Below, piece by piece: positions 1 to 5,863 of a DNA stretch of 6,414 bases (position 1 is the first letter of the stretch; every line of letters begins with the position of its first letter). The notes beneath the pieces were generated by a model. That model made no database searches and was not told the origin of the DNA. It saw only the letters and a list, made by a program, of their open reading frames with translations. The stretch lies in the NCBI GenBank assembly GCA_031279305.1, contig JAITIS010000128.1, positions 1 through 6,414 of the forward strand, given 5' to 3'. The stretch comes from Candidatus Margulisiibacteriota bacterium (GTDB lineage: Bacteria > Margulisbacteria > Termititenacia > Termititenacales > Termititenacaceae). The position numbers were made by a program, and so were the translations under genes.

Positions 1-501
1 GTATTCCGTGCCGATAGACTGGCAGGCGTCGCCGATAACCAGCAAATTGTGTTCCTGCGCAATCGTCTCGATGGCCTCAACATCAACAGAATGGCCGAAA
101 AGATGCACTGGCAAAATCGCTTTGGTTTTCGGCGTGATTTTTTTCTCAATCTGACTGACGTCGATACAATAAGACTCCGGCTCAATATCTACAAAAACCG
201 GCGTCGCGCCCAGATAACGCACCGCCTCGGCGGTCGCAATAAAAGTAAACGGTGTGGTGATGACCTCATCGCCTGCCTGTATGCCCGCCGCGCGCAAAGC
301 AACCAGAAGCGCGTCCGTGCCGGACTTGACCGGCACAGCGTATTTCGCGCCAACATATTCTGCCAGCTCAGTTTCAAAAGCCTTGTTATGCTGCCCCAGT
401 ATATACGCGCCGGCGCGTAAAATCTCCAAGACTTGTTTTTCCGCTTCGGCCTGGATCTGCGCGAACTGGACTTTGACGTTGACCAGAGGGATATTTGGCA
501 C
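1..501 (-). CDS. DegT/DnrJ/EryC1/StrS family sugar aminotransferase, N-terminal part (runs off left edge)
   Basis: The first 167 residues of a PLP-dependent aminotransferase of the type that aminates keto-sugars, usually nucleotide-linked and with glutamate as donor. Visible family marks are an IPLVNVK start, YILGQ near residue 33, the SGTDAL phosphate-binding loop (60-65), the TTPFTFIATAEA stretch (82-93), VFVDIEP (102-108), the LPVHLFG strand (130-136) and GDACQSIG (157-164), whose Asp158 should pair with the PLP pyridine nitrogen. The catalytic lysine normally lies about 25-30 residues further on, outside the window. The start is GTG at 501-499, chosen because AAGGAG (507-512) sits 5 bases upstream and homology begins at once. 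Full members have about 360-400 residues, so less than half is seen. The 3-keto-sugar aminotransferases (WbpE, NtdA) and AHBA synthase all belong here, and the substrate cannot be read from this half. The family call is firm. Confidence 0.93.
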   Translation of the reverse strand, partial: MPNIPLVNVKVQFAQIQAEAEKQVLEILRAGAYILGQHNKAFETELAEYVGAKYAVPVKSGTDALLVALRAAGIQAGDEVITTPFTFIATAEAVRYLGATPVFVDIEPESYCIDVSQIEKKITPKTKAILPVHLFGHSVDVEAIETIAQEHNLLVIGDACQSIGTEY

Positions 502-506
502 TCTAA

Positions 507-512
507 CTCCTT
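507..512 (-). promoter_or_regulatory. Ribosome-binding site of the aminotransferase gene
   Basis: AAGGAG on the minus strand, 5 bases before the GTG at 501-499. This strong Shine-Dalgarno match decides the GTG start, as no in-frame ATG lies close by with a comparable site. Confidence 0.8.
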
Positions 513-539
513 ATATACAAAGGTTTTGATAGTATAAGG
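509..539. repeat. 7-base inverted repeat across the aminotransferase promoter
   Basis: CCTTATA (509-515) and TATAAGG (533-539) are perfect inverted copies separated by 17 bases, with centres 24 bases apart. One arm covers most of the -10 box and the other the edge of the ribosome-binding site. The upstream arm would not be transcribed if the promoter call is right, so a DNA-binding site is likelier than an RNA hairpin. The arms are AT-rich and short, so chance is quite possible. Confidence 0.3.
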
Positions 540-559
540 CAGGAAAAAGTTTTGCACAA
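531..559 (-). promoter_or_regulatory. Sigma-70-like promoter of the aminotransferase gene
   Basis: On the minus strand TTGTGC (559-554) is followed after 17 bases by TATACT (536-531). The -10 is 5 of 6 to consensus with ideal spacing, while the -35 matches only in TTG. A start near 524 would give a leader of about 20 bases containing the AAGGAG site. It means the aminotransferase can be expressed independently of the genes to the right. Confidence 0.6.
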
Positions 560-570
560 GAAAAATGAAA

Positions 571-601
571 TTGCCATCAGCAACTCACGATATAGTATAG
601 C
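571..601 (+). promoter_or_regulatory. Probable promoter of the TPR gene
   Basis: TATAGT (591-596) is a 5-of-6 match to a -10 box, about 34 bases before the ATG. No good -35 lies at 16-18 bases. TTGCCA (571-576) is 14 bases upstream of it, or 19 bases upstream of the alternative TATAGC (596-601). The promoter is therefore weak or needs an activator. It lies in the 128-base divergent region 502-629, which contains no gene. Confidence 0.4.
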
Positions 602-615
602 GGCTTATCAAATTT

Positions 616-622
616 AGAGGAG
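616..622 (+). promoter_or_regulatory. Ribosome-binding site of the TPR gene
   Basis: AGAGGAG lies 7 bases before the ATG at 630. It is a strong site at ideal distance and fixes the start of the TPR protein. Confidence 0.85.
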
Positions 623-629
623 TTTTAGT

Positions 630-2399
630 ATGTTCAAAAATATAAAAGCAATCCCCCAAGAAGCCATAAAAAATGACAGCATCAACGGAATTGATTATAT
701 ATTTACCGCGGAAGCAAATTTTACTTCCGCTAAAAATACTGACATCGCCAGAACAGTTTTAGACGCTTTAACAAACAATATGGTTGAAGCCATCAATCAT
801 AGCGGAACAGAATCAATGCTTGATAAACTTAATATAGCCTTAGTGGAATTTTATAAATACAGGCCTGAATTGCTAGCTTACGGCGTGCCGGTCAAAAGTT
901 TTTTGCTTACTGAACCAATACTAAGCAAAGGTTTGTCTCAAAATATCTCTTGGAATTCCTTATATACGATATTATTTGTTTTAGCCGAAAAAATGAAAGA
1001 AATCGACCCTGCATGGGCGGATTTAGGTCTAGTGGTTTTGCCGGACAGCGCCTTGCTACTGGAATACCGCGGGGCATATTACAGCAAAGAATTCGACCCA
1101 AGTGTGGATATTCTCATTGCCAGTCCCCAGACTTCCAGTCCGAATGACGATTTTTCTACTTTATTAAAGCCTAAAACCCAAGCTAATATTACAGCCAATT
1201 ATAATATACCTGCCTCAAACACTGATCAAATATTATCCCCATTAAAAACACAACAAATAGCGTTTCTCGTTAATTACAATATAGGGCTTGAATACAATAC
1301 CAAATCAAATTTTCAAGCCGCTAGAGAATATTACTTAAAAGCAGGTGCTATATTTCCTCAATGCGCCGTTATTTACCAGCGGCTGACTGAAGTAAGTCAA
1401 GATACGGGAGATTATTCGGAAGCGTTGCATTGGGCGAATCAATATCTGGCAATAGACAATAATAATCCTATTATATTTTCATACCGCGGTGAATATTATG
1501 AACGTTTCAAAGAATATAATTTAGCGGAAGCGGATTATTTGAAAGCCTTAGAAATAATAAAACAACACCCCGAATATACTACAACCAAGAATGATACGGG
1601 CATTCTCTATTCTACTTTAGCTGCTATTGCCTATAATACTGGAAGATACGAAAAGGCATTACAAAGAGCCATAAAGGCAACACAACTAATCTCTGACAAA
1701 ACAGGCTATTATTTCATCAATGCTTACCGAATACAATTAGACTGCTATAATGTATTACAGAACTACGCTAAACTTCAAGAAATTTGTGATATTATGTCCG
1801 TGTTGCCAATAGAATCGCTCACAATGTCCGCCAGAACCAGTATCTATTATGATCTAGCTGATGCGTATTGTATCTTGGGTAATAAATATAATGATACAAC
1901 GTATTATACTCAGCAGCTCTATTATGCGGATAAATCTATAGCATTAAATATGGATAATCATCCTCTTCCATATTTTACCCGCGGGTGGGCTAATCTTAAA
2001 TTAGAAAATTATAAGCAGGCCGAAGCAGACTTTTGCACTGCGCTGAGAACAGCGCAAAATCAAAACCATACGGAATTATTGCTTCCTATATATGATAATT
2101 TATCGTACATTTATAGAATGGAACATAATTACAGAAAATCCATACGACTCGCCGATCAAGGTTTACAAGCAAACCCTAACTTCGTCAATTTGTATATGTG
2201 CAAAGGATTGGCTTATATTTGCTTAAATGATCTCAAAAAAGCTGGAGAAAATCTGCGCATAGCCCAAGAATTATTCAACGAAAAACAGCCATTTACCAAA
2301 GAGGCACGTGAAGGAGTATTAAAGACTAGAAAAACTCTATTAAGAAATTCTGAGGCAGTCGAATTGATAGATGCATTTTTAGCAGCTTTCCCTGAATAA
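630..2399 (+). CDS. TPR-repeat protein of unknown function, AT-rich gene
   Basis: A 589-residue protein with no visible signal peptide or membrane span, so probably cytoplasmic. From about residue 213 to 548 it is built of helical tetratricopeptide repeats. The clearest are 213-245, 247-280, 281-314, 325-356, 405-442, 445-480, 485-517 and 519-548, with the typical small residue, Tyr, and DYSEA, EYNLA, RYEKA or NYKQA turns. TPR arrays bind other proteins, and no catalytic motif is seen. Residues 1-200 show no domain I recognise: they are helical and end in a Ser/Thr/Asn-rich stretch (165-205) that looks like a linker. The ATG at 630 has AGAGGAG 7 bases upstream. The gene is markedly richer in A+T than its neighbours (about 30% G+C in one sampled line), lies on the opposite strand, and its TAA abuts the stop of the dehydrogenase gene. 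This suggests acquisition from elsewhere. The repeat call is confident; the function is unknown. Confidence 0.87.
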   Translation: MFKNIKAIPQEAIKNDSINGIDYIFTAEANFTSAKNTDIARTVLDALTNNMVEAINHSGTESMLDKLNIALVEFYKYRPELLAYGVPVKSFLLTEPILSKGLSQNISWNSLYTILFVLAEKMKEIDPAWADLGLVVLPDSALLLEYRGAYYSKEFDPSVDILIASPQTSSPNDDFSTLLKPKTQANITANYNIPASNTDQILSPLKTQQIAFLVNYNIGLEYNTKSNFQAAREYYLKAGAIFPQCAVIYQRLTEVSQDTGDYSEALHWANQYLAIDNNNPIIFSYRGEYYERFKEYNLAEADYLKALEIIKQHPEYTTTKNDTGILYSTLAAIAYNTGRYEKALQRAIKATQLISDKTGYYFINAYRIQLDCYNVLQNYAKLQEICDIMSVLPIESLTMSARTSIYYDLADAYCILGNKYNDTTYYTQQLYYADKSIALNMDNHPLPYFTRGWANLKLENYKQAEADFCTALRTAQNQNHTELLLPIYDNLSYIYRMEHNYRKSIRLADQGLQANPNFVNLYMCKGLAYICLNDLKKAGENLRIAQELFNEKQPFTKEAREGVLKTRKTLLRNSEAVELIDAFLAAFPE

Positions 2400-3416
2400 T
2401 TAACCGCATCGCACCGGCTCGCCGTCGCGCTCCAGCGACCGCTGGGCGGCTAACAGAGTTTTGAGCGCCCGCAGGCTGTTGGCGCCGCCGCTGCGGGGCA
2501 CAGCGCCTGTTTCGCAGCATTGCAAAAAATGCAGGCACTCCTCGCGCAGAGGCTCGATTTCAGGACAGTCTAGAACTTCCACTCCTTCATCTATATACGC
2601 ATAACGCTCGTGTTCAAATTTTTTGACCGGATCATACTCGACGCGTTTTTTTAGCAGTTTGACTTTGCCGTCCGGGCTAAGCTCGTCCATAATCAGCATC
2701 CCCTGCGTGCCGACAGCGACGGCTTGGCGGTCTTTGTGCGGGTCGAGCCAGCTGTTGTGAATATGGGCGATTTTACCGGAAGCAAATTTAATTATCGTGA
2801 ATACGACTTCAGCGGTTTTTTGCGGGTAGAACTGCGCGGCCTGCGCGGAGATAACAGCCGGCTGCGGGGCTTCGCCCGCGGCATCCAGCAGATAGTACAC
2901 GACTGAAATATCGTGCGTGCCTAAATCCCACAACACATTACTCTCGAAACGGATCGCTCCTAAGCCCGTCCGCCGGCAGTACACCTGCTTGAGTTCGCCG
3001 ATGAGACCGTCCCGCACCGCCTGCCGCATCCGGTTGACCGCGCCGTGATACAGCAGCAAATGACCTTCCATTAAAATTTTGTTTTTGACCGCGGCCAGTT
3101 TGATGAGCGCTTCTAAATCCGCTTGTTTGAGGACGATCGGTTTTTCTATATAGACATGTTTGCCGGCCTCTAAAACCTTTTTGCCCAGCGCAAAATGCGT
3201 CGCGGCCGGCGTGGCAATGACCACCGCGTCAATGTCGGGATTTTGCAAAACATCGTCGACGTTTTGGGTGGATTTTAGATCAGGATACAATTTTAACGCG
3301 GCGTCAATATTATTTCGATCCAGATCGCAGGCCAATTTCAGCGAACCCAAGCTGTAATGATTGCGCAGGAGATTTTTACCCCAGCGTCCCAGACCGATTT
3401 GCGCGATATTGATCAT
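2400..3416 (-). CDS. Gfo/Idh/MocA family NAD(P)-dependent sugar dehydrogenase
   Basis: A complete 338-residue oxidoreductase of the glucose-fructose oxidoreductase/inositol dehydrogenase family, cytoplasmic, expected to oxidise a hydroxyl of a sugar or sugar nucleotide. The Rossmann domain begins at once with GLGRWG (8-13), then an acidic end to the second strand (CDLD, 30-33) that favours NAD, VVIATPAATH (65-74) and the family hallmark EKP (91-93), whose Lys92 is the expected catalytic lysine. The C-terminal domain has WDLGTHD (163-169), with Asp164 and His168 as likely catalytic residues, and the late motif EPLREECLHFLQCCETG (288-304), which resembles the WlbA/WbpB group (UDP-GlcNAcA 3-dehydrogenase) more than inositol dehydrogenases. 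The ATG at 3416 overlaps the transketolase stop in ATGA, so translation is probably coupled; no strong ribosome-binding site is seen. Length is normal. The exact substrate is inference. Confidence 0.93.
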   Translation of the reverse strand: MINIAQIGLGRWGKNLLRNHYSLGSLKLACDLDRNNIDAALKLYPDLKSTQNVDDVLQNPDIDAVVIATPAATHFALGKKVLEAGKHVYIEKPIVLKQADLEALIKLAAVKNKILMEGHLLLYHGAVNRMRQAVRDGLIGELKQVYCRRTGLGAIRFESNVLWDLGTHDISVVYYLLDAAGEAPQPAVISAQAAQFYPQKTAEVVFTIIKFASGKIAHIHNSWLDPHKDRQAVAVGTQGMLIMDELSPDGKVKLLKKRVEYDPVKKFEHERYAYIDEGVEVLDCPEIEPLREECLHFLQCCETGAVPRSGGANSLRALKTLLAAQRSLERDGEPVRCG

Positions 3417-4228
3417 TCTAATTCTGCCAGCGCTTTTATTTTTTCCTCCGGCGTCGGCGCGACGCCGTGATAATGCGCTTTGTTTTCCATAAAGGACACG
3501 CCTTTGCCTTTGACCGTGTTAGCCAGAATATAAACCGGACGGCCCACGATAGTATCCGCCCTGTCCAGCGCGCCCAGTATCTGCGTGAAATCGTGGCCGT
3601 CTATCTCCAGCACTTCAAAGCCAAAAGCCCGCCATTTTTCGGCCAGCGGCTCCAAGCCCATCACCTGCTCGGTATCGCCGTCGATTTGCAGGCGGTTGCG
3701 GTCGGTGATGACGATCAGATTATCGAGCCGGTAATGCGCGGCGGACATAGCCGCTTCCCAAACCTGACCTTCCTGACACTCGCCGTCGCCGGTGAGACAA
3801 TACACTTTGCTGTTCAGTTTATCGAGCTTGCCGGCCAAAGCGATGCCTGCCGCCACGGAAATGCCCTGTCCCAGCGAGCCAGTGGAGATTTCCACGCCCG
3901 GCACTTTGTGCATATCGGGATGTCCCTGCAGCGGCGAGCCGATTTTCCGCAGAGTGGCTTGCAGATCGCGGTCTAACAGTCCGGCTTCCATCAGCGCGGC
4001 GTACAGCGCCGGAGCGGCGTGGCCTTTGGACAGAACAAACTTGTCCCGTTCCCGCCATTGCGGATTCTGGGCATCATAACGCATCTTGGCAAAATACAGC
4101 GCGGTGACAATATCCGCCGCCGACAGCGAGCCGCCCGGATGCCCGGAACCGGCTCCGGCCAGCATTTCAATAATCATTCGGCGCAACTTTTTGGCGATAG
4201 CGGCCAGTTCTTTTATATCTCTGGTCAT
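3413..4228 (-). CDS. Transketolase, N-terminal (TPP-binding) subunit of a split enzyme
   Basis: A 271-residue protein matching the pyrophosphate-binding half of transketolase, the usual size for a split-enzyme alpha subunit. Transketolase moves a two-carbon ketol unit between sugars using thiamine diphosphate. Seen are GSGHPGG (27-33, His30), SKGH (67-70), GHPD (102-105), GSLGQG (117-122), and the TPP/Mg motif from GDGE (147-150) to DRN (176-178); Asp148 and Asn178 are the expected metal ligands, at the standard 30-residue spacing. TVKGKG (238-243) and AHYHG (251-255) follow as in the family. The pyrimidine-binding C-terminal half, needed for activity, is not present in the window: the next gene, overlapping by 4 bases, is a sugar dehydrogenase. 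The ATG at 4228 is the only sensible start because family similarity begins within a few residues. GAGAGG lies just 1 base upstream, too close for a normal ribosome-binding site. Confidence 0.95.
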   Translation of the reverse strand: MTRDIKELAAIAKKLRRMIIEMLAGAGSGHPGGSLSAADIVTALYFAKMRYDAQNPQWRERDKFVLSKGHAAPALYAALMEAGLLDRDLQATLRKIGSPLQGHPDMHKVPGVEISTGSLGQGISVAAGIALAGKLDKLNSKVYCLTGDGECQEGQVWEAAMSAAHYRLDNLIVITDRNRLQIDGDTEQVMGLEPLAEKWRAFGFEVLEIDGHDFTQILGALDRADTIVGRPVYILANTVKGKGVSFMENKAHYHGVAPTPEEKIKALAELE

Positions 4229-4238
4229 ACCTCTCGAT

Positions 4239-4268
4239 AGTATAAATTAAGCCGGGTAAATTTACCAA
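4239..4268 (-). promoter_or_regulatory. Promoter of the transketolase-dehydrogenase operon
   Basis: On the minus strand TTGGTA (4268-4263) is followed after 18 bases by TATACT (4244-4239). That is 4 of 6 and 5 of 6 to consensus. It sits in the 45-base gap after uvrC. Transcription would begin near 4232, giving a leader of only about 4-6 bases, so the transketolase message from this promoter would be almost leaderless. Read-through from uvrC is also possible because no terminator is seen. Confidence 0.55.
4255..4266. repeat. 12-base perfect palindrome in the transketolase promoter
   Basis: GGTAAATTTACC reads the same on both strands and overlaps the -35 box and the start of the spacer. The position fits an operator bound by a dimeric regulator, but no second copy is seen in the window, and it could be chance. 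Confidence 0.35.
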
Positions 4269-4273
4269 TGCCG

Positions 4274-5863
4274 CTATCCATTTAAGGTCCGTTTACTCCG
4301 TCTTTTTCGGTGAAAAGTCACGGCAAATCTATGCGCTTCGTCACGGACAGCCATAAGCAGCCGCAAGCCGCTGTCCCGCCGCGGCAAAACCAGCGGCTCG
4401 CCGCGGCGCGGAATAAAAATTTCTTCCTCGCGCTTGGCCAGCGCGCACAGCGGAATATGCTGCCTCATATTTTTCAGCACGCGCTGGGCGACGCCGAGCT
4501 GTCCTTTGCCGCCATCGATGACCAATAGATCCGGCGCCGGCCATTCCGGTATACGCATCATCCGTCTGGCCAGCGCTTCTTCCATAGAAGCGAAATCATC
4601 CGGCTTAGCCTGATCGATGATGTATTTCCGGTATTCGCTTTTACCGGGGCGTCCGTCGATCAAAACCGCCTGCGCGGCCACAGTCTCGCTGCCCTGTATA
4701 TGCGAAATATCAAAACATTCTATCCGGCGCGGCGGCGCTTCCAGCCCCAGAATCTCCTGCAGACGCTTCAAGCCCGCAGCCGGCGCATCTTCTTTTAATT
4801 GCCCCATAATGCGCTCCTGCAAATATTTGCGCGCGTTGTAAACACCCATCCGCACAAAATCGTGGCGGAAACCGCTCTGCGGCTGCCAGATCCTGACCGT
4901 CCTACTTTCAGCCCATTCGTGAAAAGCGGCGAACGCGGTGTCCGCCGGCAGAATGATTTCCTCCGGCGCCGTTTCCGCGGCATAAAAATTTAAGAGCAGT
5001 CTTTCCCGTTCATCCTCGGCAATACCGCGGCGGTTAAGCGCGCTGAAAGAATGACTGCCGCTGATCCGGCCGTGTTGGATGCGCAGCAAAACCGCCGCCC
5101 AAATATTCTGACCGGCGGCGAAACCCCAAACATCGCGGAAGATATTGTCCGGCGCGACTACGGACTGCGTGACCATAATTTTTTCCAAAGCCCGCAGTTT
5201 GTCCCGGCATTGCGCCGCTTTTTCGTAATTCAGCTCCCGCGAGGCTTCCGCCATTTGTTTTTCCAGCTCAGCGGACAGCCCGGAAAAATCGCCGCGCAAA
5301 AAATCAGCCAGCGCGGCTATTTCTTTTTGATAACGCTCCTCATAGCCGCCCGCGCAGGGCGCCAGACACTGGCCGATCTGCGCGTATAGGCACGGTTTTT
5401 TGCCGAGCGTTTTACAGCGGCGCAGGCTGAATATGCCTTGCACGGCGCGCAGAGCGTCGCGCACCGAACCGGCATAAGGCCCGAAATAACGCCCGCCGTC
5501 TTTGTTTCGCTGGCGAGCAATGACCAGCCGGGGATATTTTTCGGCGGTTAGTTTTAGATAGGGATAATTTTTGTTGTCTTTCAAGTCAATGTTATAAGGC
5601 GGCTGGTGTTTTTTGATAAGCGAATCCTCCAGTAGCAGCGCCTCGGCTTCGGAGCGCGTGACTATAGTGCTCACTTCCGCAATCTTGGCGACAAGAGCGG
5701 CTGTTTTAGGATCTTTTTCACCGTGAAAATAAGAAGCAATCCGTTTTTTCAAATCCAGCGCTTTGCCCACATAGAGCAACCGCCCCTGCGCGTCATAATG
5801 CATATAGACGCCGGGTTTGTCAGGCAGATTGGCCAATAGTTTTGTTAATTTCTCATTCTTCAT
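4274..5863 (-). CDS. uvrC: UvrC, excinuclease ABC subunit C, lacking the C-terminal HhH domain
   Basis: The nuclease of nucleotide-excision repair: recruited by UvrB at a lesion, it cuts the damaged strand on both sides. Order of parts: GIY-YIG nuclease for the 3' cut (GVY 18-20, YVG 31-33, Arg41, Glu79, Asn91); four cysteines at 150, 158, 166 and 170, matching the iron-sulphur ligands of E. coli UvrC; the UVR domain that binds UvrB (about 197-231); and the RNase H-like nuclease for the 5' cut, with the expected triad Asp385 (CFDISH), Asp450 (VIDGGKGQ) and His511 (DEAHRF). The protein stops at residue 529, just after HRKRRSKRTL, where most UvrCs continue for 60-80 residues with two helix-hairpin-helix DNA-binding motifs. 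The ATG at 5863 overlaps the rmuC-like gene by 11 bases, and no good ribosome-binding site is seen, so coupling is likely. Identity is certain. Confidence 0.97.
   Translation of the reverse strand: MKNEKLTKLLANLPDKPGVYMHYDAQGRLLYVGKALDLKKRIASYFHGEKDPKTAALVAKIAEVSTIVTRSEAEALLLEDSLIKKHQPPYNIDLKDNKNYPYLKLTAEKYPRLVIARQRNKDGGRYFGPYAGSVRDALRAVQGIFSLRRCKTLGKKPCLYAQIGQCLAPCAGGYEERYQKEIAALADFLRGDFSGLSAELEKQMAEASRELNYEKAAQCRDKLRALEKIMVTQSVVAPDNIFRDVWGFAAGQNIWAAVLLRIQHGRISGSHSFSALNRRGIAEDERERLLLNFYAAETAPEEIILPADTAFAAFHEWAESRTVRIWQPQSGFRHDFVRMGVYNARKYLQERIMGQLKEDAPAAGLKRLQEILGLEAPPRRIECFDISHIQGSETVAAQAVLIDGRPGKSEYRKYIIDQAKPDDFASMEEALARRMMRIPEWPAPDLLVIDGGKGQLGVAQRVLKNMRQHIPLCALAKREEEIFIPRRGEPLVLPRRDSGLRLLMAVRDEAHRFAVTFHRKRRSKRTLNG

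Noticed and set aside
49..529. Two plus-strand open frames opposite the aminotransferase
   Set aside because: Both are antisense shadows of a clearly conserved protein and have no convincing start signals.
189..557. Open frame on the minus strand with an ATG at 557
   Set aside because: It is out of frame with the aminotransferase, shows no family similarity and is rich in Arg/Ser as expected for a shadow frame. The GTG-started frame at 501 is the real gene.
502..629. Small RNA or tRNA in the divergent intergenic region
   Set aside because: No cloverleaf, terminator or strong secondary structure is visible. The 128 bases are accounted for by promoters and ribosome-binding sites.
1260..2280. 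DNA tandem repeats inside the TPR gene
   Set aside because: The repeats exist only at protein-fold level. I see no recurring nucleotide unit, so recent repeat expansion is not supported.
2430..2455. Hairpin CCAGCG-AC-CGCTGG as a terminator for the TPR gene
   Set aside because: A perfect 6-base stem is present, but it lies in dehydrogenase coding sequence and no T-run follows. It is more likely a product of GC-rich coding sequence.
4274..4330. Simple single-base frameshift explaining the short UvrC
   Set aside because: Neither alternative frame restores a recognisable HhH pair: one gives just 18 residues before a stop, the other soon runs into transketolase sequence in the wrong frame. There is no room for 60-80 more residues before the transketolase start.
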